From the NCBI GenBank assembly GCA_023423935.1, contig JAFAEQ010000069.1, positions 1-48,754 on the forward strand: DNA of 48,754 nucleotides. The letters are read 5' to 3'. Both the position numbers and the translations under genes were made by a program. Below the pieces are notes generated by a model that saw nothing but the letters and a program-made list of their open reading frames with translations, did not search any database and was not told the DNA's origin. Below are positions 32,618 through 40,983 of this stretch, one piece after another. Each line of letters opens with the position of its first letter. The first letter of the stretch is position 1. This DNA is from Pseudomonadota bacterium. Its GTDB lineage: Bacteria; Pseudomonadota; Gammaproteobacteria; Steroidobacterales; Steroidobacteraceae.

Positions 32618-32772
32618 GCATTCTGTTCGTCCTGGTGCCTTTGAGCCTCGCGTTGGTCGTGCTCGGAGTGTGGGGATTCTTCTGGGCGGTGGACTCCGGG
32701 CAGTTCGACGATATGGAGTCGCCGGCCTGGGACATTCTGAGCGAGCAGGAGGAAGACGCGCGCCATGAATGA
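32614..32772 (+). CDS. ccoS: cbb3-type oxidase assembly protein CcoS
   Basis: A 52-residue protein (start overlapping the ccoI stop by ATGA, stop TGA 32772). One TM helix (about residues 3-25) is followed by AVDSGQFDDMESPAWDILSE, the classical CcoS pattern with FDD. It is needed for cofactor insertion into cbb3 oxidase in characterised bacteria. The next gene starts 8 nt before its stop. Confidence 0.93.
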   Translation: MSILFVLVPLSLALVVLGVWGFFWAVDSGQFDDMESPAWDILSEQEEDARHE

Positions 32773-33481
32773 CGCGCTCGTCATGGCAGCCGCTGCGGCA
32801 ACCCTCGCCGGGTTCGCCGGAAGCGGCCATTGTCTTGCGATGTGCGGCGGGATGGCCGGCGCGCTTGGCATGCGCGCTGGACAATCGGTCGGGACCGCGC
32901 ATCGCATCTACAACGCTTCGCTGTATCACGTGGGACGACTGAGCGGGTACGCGCTCGCCGGTGCGATGGCCGGCGCTTTCGGCGCCAGCACGCAATGGCT
33001 GCTGCACAGCGCCTCGATCATCGAGGCGGCCAGGATCCTGAGCGGAGTGTTGATGCTTCTCGTCGCCGCGCGACTGGCACTGCGCTGGAATCTGCTCGGC
33101 AGCATCGAGCGGCTCGGGGCGCGCTTCTGGAATCTGCTGCGACCGATCGCGATCCGGCAGGCGAGCACGCCGAGCCCTGCAGGTTCGCTTCTGCTCGGCG
33201 TGCTATGGGGTTGGCTGCCCTGCGGCCTGGTCTATTCGATGCTGCTGCTCGCCGCGATGAGTCAGCACGCAGCGTCGGGCGCCGCGATTCTGTTCGCGTA
33301 TGGCGTGGGAACGTTGCCTTCAATGCTGGGAGCAAGCCTGTTCGCAGGTGGGCTGCAGCGTTTGACGGCACGGCCCGCGTTTCGCGCCATGAGCTCCCTA
33401 CTGCTCTGCGCCTTCGGTCTGTGGACCATCGGCGCCGCCGCGTCCCACGATCTCGCCGCCATGCTGTGCGTTACGCGTTAG
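32765..33481 (+). CDS. TauE/SafE-family (DUF2-like) membrane protein
   Basis: A 238-residue polytopic protein. The N-terminal motif GSGHCLAMCGGMAGALGMR marks the branch of the sulfite-exporter TauE/SafE family that is commonly found next to ccoS; about six TM helices are predicted by eye, with a second symmetric GWLPCGLVYSMLLLAAMSQH motif. The family is often called sulfite exporter, but in this context a link to metal or oxidase biogenesis is more plausible (inference). It overlaps ccoS by 8 nt and its 3' end overlaps the convergent kinase gene by 11 nt. Confidence 0.85.
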   Translation: MNDALVMAAAAATLAGFAGSGHCLAMCGGMAGALGMRAGQSVGTAHRIYNASLYHVGRLSGYALAGAMAGAFGASTQWLLHSASIIEAARILSGVLMLLVAARLALRWNLLGSIERLGARFWNLLRPIAIRQASTPSPAGSLLLGVLWGWLPCGLVYSMLLLAAMSQHAASGAAILFAYGVGTLPSMLGASLFAGGLQRLTARPAFRAMSSLLLCAFGLWTIGAAASHDLAAMLCVTR

Positions 33482-34589
33482 CGCGCGGCGCGAGCGTGAA
33501 ATAGAACGTAGAACCCTCACCGGGCGTGCTCTCGGCCCAGATCCGACCGCCGTGACGTTCGACGATAGAGCGTGCGACCGAAAGCCCCACGCCGGTCCCT
33601 TCGAACTCGTTCTGCGAATGCATCCGCTGGAACACTTCGAACAGGCGACCCGCGTACTGCATGTCGAAGCCGATCCCGTTGTCGCGCACGAACAGGATGG
33701 TCTCGCCATTACGGCTCATGGAATCTACCTGCACGATGCCGGGATGACACCTGCGGGTGAACTTGAACGCATTGCTCAGCAACTGCGTGAACACCTGCTC
33801 CAGGAGCGACGCATCGGCTTCGCACACGGGCAGATTGCCAATATGCAGAACCAGCTGGCGGCCTCTCTGCTCCTCGCGCATCTGTGTCAGCACCCCGCCG
33901 ACCAGTTTCTTGCACTCCACCCGCGACTTCTGCAGCGGCTTGCGACTGGAACGGCAGAAACGCAGCAAGTCATTGATGAGCACATCCATGCGCGCTGCAC
34001 CTTCGACGATGTGATCGACCATACGTCTGGCCTCCGGTTGTAGCGATTCACCGAATTCTTCCTTGAACACCGAGGCGAAACCGTTGATGCGGCGCAGAGG
34101 TGCGCGCACATCGTGCGATAACGCTGCCGCGAAGGTTTCGAGATCCCGATGGGCAACCTCGAGCTCGCGGACGAACTCACGCTGACGTTGCAGCAGCTGC
34201 GTGTTCTCCCGACGCAGACGGCCCACCTCCAGAGCCCGCTGCGTAACCGCCAGAACCGTGTTCGCATCGAACGGTTTCTGGAGGTAGTCCATCGCGCCCA
34301 GGCGCATCGCCTTCAGGGCCGACTCGTTGGCGCCCGTCATCACCACACAGGCGAGGTCTGGGTCGATGCGTCGAGCCGCACTCAACAAAGTGAGGCCATC
34401 GAGCTGCGGCATCTGCAAATCGGCGAGCAGCACGTCGAACCGACCGGGCTGCAGGCGCGTCAATGCATCGGTGGAAGATGCATAGCCCTTCGCCTCGTAC
34501 CCATTTAGCTCGAGTGTGTGACACAGCGATTGCATCTGAGCAATTTCGTCATCGACGACAAGGACCCTGGCTGAAGGCGAATCGATCAT
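33471..34589 (-). CDS. Receiver-histidine kinase (REC-HisKA-HATPase)
   Basis: A 372-residue soluble protein with an N-terminal receiver (about 7-120; Asp57 in LLADLQMPQLDG, Lys in LQKPFDAN), a coiled coil (120-150), HisKA with His159 in ALSHDVRAPLRRINGF, and HATPase_c with N-box LLSNAFKFTRR and GVGLSVARSIVERHGGRIW. The SHDVRAPLR box is of the phytochrome-like kinase subfamily. A REC-first layout suggests it is controlled by another kinase's phosphate. ATG 34589 (MIDSPSARVLVVDDE) is chosen by domain start. The 3' end overlaps the TauE-like gene by 11 nt, tail to tail. Confidence 0.9.
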   Translation of the reverse strand: MIDSPSARVLVVDDEIAQMQSLCHTLELNGYEAKGYASSTDALTRLQPGRFDVLLADLQMPQLDGLTLLSAARRIDPDLACVVMTGANESALKAMRLGAMDYLQKPFDANTVLAVTQRALEVGRLRRENTQLLQRQREFVRELEVAHRDLETFAAALSHDVRAPLRRINGFASVFKEEFGESLQPEARRMVDHIVEGAARMDVLINDLLRFCRSSRKPLQKSRVECKKLVGGVLTQMREEQRGRQLVLHIGNLPVCEADASLLEQVFTQLLSNAFKFTRRCHPGIVQVDSMSRNGETILFVRDNGIGFDMQYAGRLFEVFQRMHSQNEFEGTGVGLSVARSIVERHGGRIWAESTPGEGSTFYFTLAPRANA

Positions 34590-35179
34590 GTGGCCTTCCA
34601 CAGCTGCATCTGGCGAGCTCCATCTCGTGCACCACGCGACACACCAGCCGTGCGCACGACTGCCATATGTTGCTGCGCAGCTGCACAACACTCCAGAACG
34701 AAGCGTCCTGCATCGCAAGCGACCCGCATCGCGCCGACCTCATTGTGATTATCTGGGCACTACTGCTCGTAGCGCGGACGACGAGGCTAGTCGTGCCAGA
34801 TGAGCTAGACAAGGCTCGCTAACTACCTATGCCATCGGCGAGGCAGATGAATTGCGCAGACAATTGCAGTGTCCGCATATGGCGACTTGATTCGCTGCCC
34901 TATCAGAGATCGTCACAGAACGGTCTCGCACCGAATCGCATCACGAGACACCCCAACCTTGAAAGTACTATAAATGCAGCCTTCCATCGCACACCACGAG
35001 AGCTGCTCGAGCAGAGCTACTCAAGGAGAGCTGCTCGATCCGACGAGTCATGCGGAGACGCCGATTGTCTTTGCGCACGTCCCATGCAGGATCCTGCCTT
35101 GTCGGATTCGATACGCAGCCGCTGCAGACACATCTCGAGGATTAGCATGTCTTCATCGATGTCAGCCGGATCTCTCTCT
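34590..35179. other. Intergenic region, 590 bp, no gene supported
   Basis: Reading frames here are short and unrelated to known families. The only structure noticed is a direct repeat GAGAGCTGCTCGA at 34999-35011 and 35026-35038; the first copy overlaps the palindrome CTGCTCGAGCAG (35003-35014). Confidence 0.45.
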
Positions 35180-36313
35180 TCAGTGCGCACGTCGTCGTTT
35201 CATCAGTGCCAGCGCCATCAACGACATGATCGACAGGAACCCGAGCGCACCGCCACCGCCTTCACGCGATGAGTTGCTGCCTCCGGCTCCCGGCGTCGGA
35301 CTGCTCACTCGCCGATCGCGCGATCGATCTTCGAGAGGCAGCTGCGACAGTGCAACGCGCTCGCTGCCAGCAGAAGCGATGAGCAGGCCGCTCGCGCTGT
35401 CGTGCAGATCGATCTGCACATCATAGAGCGAGGTGGGATAACCGCTCTGCCATTCGACATCCAGTCGATAGCTGTCGGCCAGTCCGCTGGTGTCGATCCA
35501 GAAATCTTCGGTCGCGAACTCATCGATCCATTCGCCGCCGCGCGGACGCACCCAGATGTGGGCATAGGCAAGACGCGGCTCGAAATCGGCATCCGGATCG
35601 AACGCGATGCTGAAGGCAGAGAAGTAGCCGTCGCGATCATCGTCCGCAATGAGCTCCGTGGTCACCTGACCGATCGAATAGCCGGCGATGGCTGCGGGCA
35701 GATCGAGACCGGCGTCCTCGAGCGGCAGATAGCTCAGCGCGCCGCTGTCGGCGGGACCGAGCGTTGCCACGACGCCCGCGAATCCCGATTCGTAAAGGTC
35801 GATCAGTACGTCGTACTCGGCAGTGGGATAACCCTCATCCAGCGTCGTGATGACGTAGTAGTCATCGCTGTCCGATTGCCCGTTGATCCAGAAATCGTCG
35901 GTCGTGCGATATAGGAACCACTCATCTTCGCCCAGACGCCGCAGGTACAGCTTCGCATACACCTTCGCACTGCCATCGATGACGTCCGCATCGAAGCGAA
36001 TGCGAAACTCGGAGTGATAGCCGTCGCCATCGCGGTCCTGACGCAATGTGCTCGTCGCGTTGTAGATGTAGAAACTGGAGTACTTGGGCGAGCGCTGAAT
36101 GCTGCCGCGAAGGATTTTTGCAACCGGAGCGCTGCCTTTGAACGAAGGCCGCTCCGACTTCGACACAAGAGCGCCGGTCGAGCCGTGATAGCGGGAGACT
36201 CTGTCCGCAGACAGTGTGACGACCTGCTCCTGCACAGCGCCTTCACTTGCGAAGGCAGAGCCCGCCGTCATCGCCAGAACACTCATCGCACCGATCGCTG
36301 CGTATCGCTTCAT
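35180..36313 (-). CDS. Choice-anchor H family surface protein with GlyGly-CTERM
   Basis: A 377-residue exported protein. A signal peptide (MKRYAAIGAMSVLAMTAGSA, cleavage near residue 23) is followed by two homologous beta-rich repeats of about 110 residues (about 92-205 and 208-325), each with DRDG(Y), a DFWI core and Y(P)T..YDV.IDL. The C-terminus is a GlyGly-CTERM signal (REGGGGALGFLSIMSLMALA then RRR), which in gammaproteobacteria is processed by rhombosortase for surface anchoring. No rhombosortase gene is in the window. Function of the ectodomain is unknown. It starts 151 bp from the divergent glycosylase gene. Confidence 0.85.
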   Translation of the reverse strand: MKRYAAIGAMSVLAMTAGSAFASEGAVQEQVVTLSADRVSRYHGSTGALVSKSERPSFKGSAPVAKILRGSIQRSPKYSSFYIYNATSTLRQDRDGDGYHSEFRIRFDADVIDGSAKVYAKLYLRRLGEDEWFLYRTTDDFWINGQSDSDDYYVITTLDEGYPTAEYDVLIDLYESGFAGVVATLGPADSGALSYLPLEDAGLDLPAAIAGYSIGQVTTELIADDDRDGYFSAFSIAFDPDADFEPRLAYAHIWVRPRGGEWIDEFATEDFWIDTSGLADSYRLDVEWQSGYPTSLYDVQIDLHDSASGLLIASAGSERVALSQLPLEDRSRDRRVSSPTPGAGGSNSSREGGGGALGFLSIMSLMALALMKRRRAH

Positions 36314-36464
36314 GACATCGCTCCCCTGTTGCGCACATCTGAACGCGAGCGCGCTTAATCGGCGATGAATGTTTTCGTTCAGCCGACACTCAGCTTGTCG
36401 TTAACGCGGAACCGGAACCTGCGATGACACGTCAGGCTGGCAGTCGCATTGCGGAAGCAGACTC

Positions 36465-37241
36465 GTGCCTGAAGGCCCCAGCATCGTCATTCTTTGCGAG
36501 GAAGTGCGCGCGTTCGCCGGCAAGCGAATCGTGAAGACATCCGGTAACGCGGGCATCGACATGAAGCGCCTCAAAGGCGAACGCGTAGTGGCGTTCAGGA
36601 GCTGGGGCAAGCACTTCCTGATCCAGTTTCGCAGCTTTGCCGTTCGCATCCACTTCCTGCTGTTCGGCAGCTATCTGATCAACACGCGCAAGGAGGGCCC
36701 ACCGAAACTGCGACTCGAGTTCGCGAACGGCGAGCTCAACTTTCACGCATGCGCGGTGAGTCTGATCGAGGGATCGCTGGACGACCTCTATGACTGGTCT
36801 GCCGATGTGATGTCGCCGCAGTGGGACGCGGCGAAAGCGCGCAAGAAGCTGCGCCAGCATCCGGACATGCTGGCGTGCGATGCGCTGCTGGATCAGAACA
36901 TCTTTTCCGGCGTCGGCAACATCATCAAGAACGAAGTGCTGTTTCGCACTCGCGTGCATCCGGAATCAACGGTGGGCGCGCTGCCACCAGCGAAGCGCCG
37001 CGCTCTCATCGAGCAGGCGCGCACCTACAGTTTCGAGTTTCTGGAATGGAAGAAGGCCGGTGTGCTCAAGCGTCACTGGCTCGTGCACACGAAGAGCACC
37101 TGTCCGCGCTGTCACATTCCTCTGGTCCTGGCGGAGTTGGGCAAGTCGCGGCGGCGTACATTCTTCTGCACGAACTGTCAGATTCGTTACCCGCGAAGGC
37201 GAGCAGCAATGCACCCGCCCGTGACAGGCAAGCGGAGTTGA
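36465..37241 (+). CDS. Fpg/Nei-family DNA glycosylase-AP lyase
   Basis: A 258-residue base-excision-repair enzyme that removes oxidised bases and nicks the strand. After Met removal, Pro2-Glu3 of MPEGPS are the catalytic N-terminus; a zinc finger is at the C-terminal end (CPRCHIPL then FFCTNCQIRYPRR). The H2TH region contains DALLDQNIFSGVGNIIKNEV. The Lys of FRSWGKHFLIQF takes the place of the conserved catalytic Lys. The start is GTG 36465, with GGAAG 12 nt upstream. The central loop HFLLFGSYL differs from the HLGMTG of Fpg, closer to a Nei type, so I give no gene symbol. The usual partner genes are not adjacent. Confidence 0.9.
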   Translation: MPEGPSIVILCEEVRAFAGKRIVKTSGNAGIDMKRLKGERVVAFRSWGKHFLIQFRSFAVRIHFLLFGSYLINTRKEGPPKLRLEFANGELNFHACAVSLIEGSLDDLYDWSADVMSPQWDAAKARKKLRQHPDMLACDALLDQNIFSGVGNIIKNEVLFRTRVHPESTVGALPPAKRRALIEQARTYSFEFLEWKKAGVLKRHWLVHTKSTCPRCHIPLVLAELGKSRRRTFFCTNCQIRYPRRRAAMHPPVTGKRS

Positions 37242-37247
37242 GGGTGT

Positions 37248-38234
37248 CTACTTCGCAGGGGACTGCGGCCCAAGCCACGTGGCGCCGACCAGACTGTGGT
37301 AGAGCACGGTACCTTCGGCGCTGGACTTGAGAACGCCGAGCCCCTCGTACTTTCCGTTCCAGCGGTTCGAGCTCGTCAACGTGTTACGGCATCCGCTGAG
37401 CTCGATCTCGAGCCGCACCATGTTGCGTGCGGGATCTGGAATCGCGACGTGGCCGTTGTACGCACAGCCGTTCGTATGCGAGCCGGTCAGCTGCCCTTGC
37501 GCATCGATGGCCAACGTCAGGATCGCCGAGCTCAGGGGCGTCGACTCCGTCTGGACATAGACACCGGCAAGCTGCGTCAATCGCAGGGACGAATCGTAAG
37601 CAGCCGCACGCGCGAGACTCAGATCGTAGCGCCGCTGCCGGAAATCCAACTCACCGATCAGCAGGCGATTACTGACCGAGACTCTCACCCGGCTGTTGTC
37701 GTTGCGTGTGACCAGGTAGCGCTTGCCGTTGAGACGATCGTCATAGCGATCTTCGCAACAGATGTTGCCGTGAAGAACGAAGAACGGATCGTCCGCCGGC
37801 TGGCCTGCGCGCGCGAGCACCATCAGATGCACATCGCCATCGCTGTCGACGAATGCCTCCGCATCACGCACCTGTCCGTTGCTGCGATCAGTCGCCGATC
37901 CCTGCCAGTAACCGGCGAGCGCCGCTGCGGGCGGATCTGACGGCTCGGGCGTCGGAGTTGGAGCGGGAGGCGGAGGCGGCGTGGGCGTCGGAACCGGAGT
38001 TGGCGTTGGCGTCGGCGTGGGAACCGGCGTCGGTGTTGGCGTCGGCTCCGGCGTCGGGGTAGGCGTGGGTGTCGGTGTAGGGGTCGGCGTCGGTGTTGGT
38101 GCGGGAATCGTCGGCGGCGGCGTGCTGCCGGAGGGTTCACCATCGGCGACACTCGCGCTGCCATTCGAGCACCCTGCAAGCAACGCCGCCTGCAGAATCG
38201 AAATCAACCCGCACAACACCTGTCCCGTTCGCAC
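37248..38234 (-). CDS. Lipoprotein with long Pro-Thr repeat stalk, unknown
   Basis: A 328-residue protein starting at GTG. The lipobox LAGC (Cys at about residue 22) marks a lipoprotein. Residues about 39-100 are an almost pure (PT)n stalk interrupted by PEP, PVP and PPPPPAP, which would extend the C-terminal domain away from the membrane. The domain (about 105-320) starts AALAGYWQGSATDRSNGQVR and resembles a beta-barrel-like module with Cys pairs (NICCED, NGCAYNGH, LSGCRNT). I do not recognise it. The hexamer-rich DNA of the stalk (about 37930-38110) is prone to length change. It converges with the glycosylase gene, 6 nt apart. Confidence 0.85.
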   Translation of the reverse strand: MRTGQVLCGLISILQAALLAGCSNGSASVADGEPSGSTPPPTIPAPTPTPTPTPTPTPTPTPEPTPTPTPVPTPTPTPTPVPTPTPPPPPAPTPTPEPSDPPAAALAGYWQGSATDRSNGQVRDAEAFVDSDGDVHLMVLARAGQPADDPFFVLHGNICCEDRYDDRLNGKRYLVTRNDNSRVRVSVSNRLLIGELDFRQRRYDLSLARAAAYDSSLRLTQLAGVYVQTESTPLSSAILTLAIDAQGQLTGSHTNGCAYNGHVAIPDPARNMVRLEIELSGCRNTLTSSNRWNGKYEGLGVLKSSAEGTVLYHSLVGATWLGPQSPAK

Positions 38235-38315
38235 CGTCCTTCTCCCCGTACCGCGTGCAATCTCGCCATGAATCGCACGCTTGTGAGCGAAGTTCCCACC
38301 CCGCCATTCATCCGC

Positions 38316-38888
38316 TCAGAACAGGCGGAATCGCCAATACACACTTGCGATCACGTCGTACGTGTTGAGCTTCGTTCTGCCCGTCGTGCAGCTACCGCCC
38401 GTGCATGAGGCCGTTTCGAACTCGAGCTCGGACTGATCGGTGGCGATCTCGACCGTCATGTGGGTGAAGTCGATACCGACAGCCGCGAACAGACCAGGGC
38501 TCGATCCCTCATAGCGATCGCCGCTGGCGAAGTGATGAACGACCCCGAGCCGCACATACGGGCTGAAGTCGCGGTTGGGAGCGAAGCTGTAGCCGCCGGT
38601 CACGGCCAGCGGCAATTCGAAGTGATCGATAACACCGCCAATGGAGAATGCCGGGCCGACTGCGGCATCGAAACGCCAGCCTTCGGGCCAGTCGTAGGTA
38701 TAGGAAGCCGCGATGCCGACCGGAAACTTGAGATCGACCTTCGCTTCCTGTCCGGTGGCGCGCAGATCCTCCTCATATAGATCCGTCACATCGCCAAGGC
38801 CCGTGGCATAGCCCACGCCGAGCCGCCACTCGCTCGCATACGTCGCCGTGGCAAGACACATCATCGATAACAGAACCAGAACGCGCAT
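38316..38888 (-). CDS. Outer-membrane beta-barrel protein
   Basis: A 190-residue exported protein. A signal peptide (MRVLVLLSMMCLATATYAS) precedes an OmpW/OmpA-like small barrel: aromatic-rich amphipathic strands and a terminal SVYWRFRLF, whose last residue Phe fits the BAM-recognition signal. ATG 38888 is chosen because upstream sequence in this frame is not hydrophobic and lacks family similarity. It lies 81 bp downstream of nothing and about 80 bp upstream of the lipoprotein gene, same direction, so co-transcription is possible. Two Cys pairs (CTGGSC) near the end may form a loop disulphide. Confidence 0.8.
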   Translation of the reverse strand: MRVLVLLSMMCLATATYASEWRLGVGYATGLGDVTDLYEEDLRATGQEAKVDLKFPVGIAASYTYDWPEGWRFDAAVGPAFSIGGVIDHFELPLAVTGGYSFAPNRDFSPYVRLGVVHHFASGDRYEGSSPGLFAAVGIDFTHMTVEIATDQSELEFETASCTGGSCTTGRTKLNTYDVIASVYWRFRLF

Positions 38889-39680
38889 ATCACTACGTAG
38901 GTATTCGCCCACGCCGGGCGACAGGTAACCTACGAGCGACGAATCGGGTTCCCGACGTAGGGTTCCGGACGCCGGGTGACGCGCCGATTCTTCGAGGCCC
39001 GGAAAGATCGATGCGTGGTTCACCGCTGGGGCATCGAGCACGACCTCGAAGATCGCGACCCACCATCCTGTGACCCTTCCAGGCCTTCAATGTACGAGGT
39101 GACCGCGACCGTTGAATCCGGGGAGACGCTGCGCCGCGATGCGTCGATTGAGATGTCGCAGAAGGTCGATGGAGCGATAACTGTGATTGATTCGCACCGA
39201 GAATGATCGACCGCAGACGCGATAGGTAACTGATCAATGCGCCTTTTGTAGTACCCGCCGCTTCGATCGCCGCTGTATTCAGGCAGTTGCAAGTTCGTAG
39301 GTCGGGACGTCGATCAATCAGAGCTTCCCTGGATCAAGGCGGAACGTCCGTTCCACTGCAAAGAACGCGAGGACCAATCCCTCTCTCCCTTCCGACTCTG
39401 TGATCTGTGTGCTCTCTGTGTGAACTGCTCTCTTTGCCTTAACCCGGTGTACCCCTTGCACCCCGTGGAGATCCGCTTCCCTCCTTCCGACTCTCTGTCA
39501 CCTCTGTGTGAAATCCCCTCTTGCTCTTAACCCCGCGGATCGCAGTGATGACGGTGATGGCAGTCATGACTCTGTCCATCAATCGGGTAACCGCGCTGTC
39601 TTTCCATGATGCTGCGCGGCGCGAATCCGATATCCGTTGCGCATCGAAGACGAAACGACGCAAGGCATCGCGTTCGGCCT
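38889..39680. other. Intergenic region with repeats and a solo MITE end
   Basis: ATCAGAGCTTCCC at 39317-39329 equals the terminal repeat of the MITE-like element at 7558 (left end, inverted). CTCTGTG-type units run at about 39385-39530, and a GTGATGACGGTGATG run at 39546. No gene is supported in this 790-bp stretch. Confidence 0.5.
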
Positions 39681-39890
39681 TCACATCGTATTGAACGATA
39701 TGCAGTAACGGTGCCCTTCAGCGGCCGCTCGATGGACATGACTCATGATGGCCGAAGACTCCGCGAAAGATCCGCCGGTAATGGTGCCAGCTTCTCGATC
39801 AGCGGGAAGCTCTTGCATGAATGGAACATACTCGTAAGTCGCGGAGGCCGTTGCGCCGGATGCATAATCACCGCGTTGCCCAGACAACAT
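39681..39890 (-). CDS. Possible small hypothetical protein or decayed gene
   Basis: A 69-residue frame (MLSGQRGDYASGATASATYE) with plausible protein composition but no ribosome-binding site. Its stop overlaps a second minus-strand frame starting at 39684 with KAERDALRRFVFDAQRIS, so either two coupled small genes or one frameshifted gene may exist. I do not recognise either part. The second frame runs into repeats. Confidence 0.25.
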   Translation of the reverse strand: MLSGQRGDYASGATASATYEYVPFMQELPADREAGTITGGSFAESSAIMSHVHRAAAEGHRYCISFNTM

Positions 39891-39988
39891 TCAATATGAA
39901 ATGCGCCGGGAGGGTTCCTCCATGGAACTCATGTCTGGATGTAACGATTCCGTGGCAGAAGTTCGTTATTGTTTGCGGAGGACATTAC

Positions 39989-40240
39989 ATGGCTCGAAAA
40001 CAAACGCGCCGCTCGGCTTCCAAGGGTCGTACGGCCGCCAAGAAGGCGAAAACCAAGACCACCACCAAGTTGGTTCGCTGGACGAGCGCCGACAACAAAC
40101 AGTTGAAGACGCTGATCAAGCAGAACACGCCGACGCGCGTGATCGGTCTGAAGCTTCGCCGAACCGAAGCATCGGTCCGTCAGCATGCATACCGCATGGG
40201 CATCTCACTGCGACCGAACAATCGTTCGCCTTACGGCTGA
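39989..40240 (+). CDS. Small basic SANT/Myb-like DNA-binding protein
   Basis: An 83-residue protein with a perfect GGAGGA ribosome-binding site 6 nt before the ATG. The N-terminal 27 residues are a Lys/Arg/Ser/Thr tail (ARKQTRRSASKGRTAAKKAK and on), followed by a helix-turn-helix-like SANT/Myb unit: LVRWTSADNKQLKTLIKQNT, PTRVIGLKLRRTEASVRQHA, YRMGISL. The conserved Trp in the first helix and the K-rich turn fit DNA binding. It could act as a nucleoid-associated or regulatory protein; the extension in frame to 39821 is not supported. It sits alone between the divergent small frame and the Raf-inhibitor-like gene. Confidence 0.8.
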   Translation: MARKQTRRSASKGRTAAKKAKTKTTTKLVRWTSADNKQLKTLIKQNTPTRVIGLKLRRTEASVRQHAYRMGISLRPNNRSPYG

Positions 40241-40290
40241 TTTTCCGTTACGAGCAGGTGCGCGGATGCGACACCTGCTCGCCACGGCCG

Positions 40291-40863
40291 CTACGGCCGT
40301 TCGTAGATGCCGATATGCAAGCCCTTCGCGATGACGTGCCCACGCATCGCTTCGAGTAACGCTGCGCGGCCGGGCGGCTTCTCGAAGTTCAATCGTGTGT
40401 CCAACGCGAAGATCTGAAACACATATCGGTGGGGTCCATGTCCGGCCGGCGGGTCCGGCGGCAGATAGTGATCGCTCAGATAGGAATTCTTGCCGGTACG
40501 TACCCGGCTTTCATGATCGTCATCGCCCAAGGCACCCTCGCCGATCGATCCATCCTGCGGCGGCAGGTTCCACGCGATCGCGTGCACCATCGGCTTCGGG
40601 GTCGGGCTGTCGGGGTCTTCGACCAATAACACCAGCGAAGCCGCGTTCTCGGGGACACCGTCCCATTTCAACGGCGGCGATATCCCTGCACCGTCCTGCG
40701 TGTATTTCGACGGCATTACGGCGTTGTAGGAGAACGCCGGGCTCCCAAGCTCGATCGTCGCATGCGTTCCCGTGAGCTCAGTGTGTGCCACCGCCAGCTC
40801 AGCGGCACCTGCATGAACATTGCTCAGCGCGTGACCGAAGGATTTCGGCAGTTTTTCCAGCAT
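40291..40863 (-). CDS. YbhB/YbcL-family Raf-kinase-inhibitor-like protein
   Basis: A 190-residue phosphatidylethanolamine-binding-fold protein. Family motifs: YTQDGAGISPPLKWDGVPEN, LLVEDPDSPTPKPMVHAIAW (the DPD-P and H of the ligand pocket), and YLPPDPPAGHGPHRYVFQIF (the GPHRY motif). There is no signal peptide. Ligand and role are unknown in most bacterial members. An upstream N-terminal segment of about 35 residues is longer than in E. coli YbhB. It is divergent from the Cys-rich four-helix gene, with 120 bp between. Confidence 0.93.
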   Translation of the reverse strand: MLEKLPKSFGHALSNVHAGAAELAVAHTELTGTHATIELGSPAFSYNAVMPSKYTQDGAGISPPLKWDGVPENAASLVLLVEDPDSPTPKPMVHAIAWNLPPQDGSIGEGALGDDDHESRVRTGKNSYLSDHYLPPDPPAGHGPHRYVFQIFALDTRLNFEKPPGRAALLEAMRGHVIAKGLHIGIYERP

Positions 40864-40983
40864 GAGTCGCTCCGAATGTACTGTGCGTGCATTTTTTCAA
40901 CTCCAGATCGTGTGATTGCGTTCCACTCAATGCCGGAACCCTCGCGTGCGCTCGGCGTTGCTCGACGACACGAGGAGGACCGC

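Noticed and set aside
34829..35426. Frames of 147 and 150 codons in the 590-bp gap
   Set aside because: Ser/Arg/Cys-rich, no start signal, and overlapping the end of the choice-anchor gene.
37981..38271. Gly-Val repeat frame on the plus strand
   Set aside because: It is the antisense of the Pro-Thr stalk of the lipoprotein.
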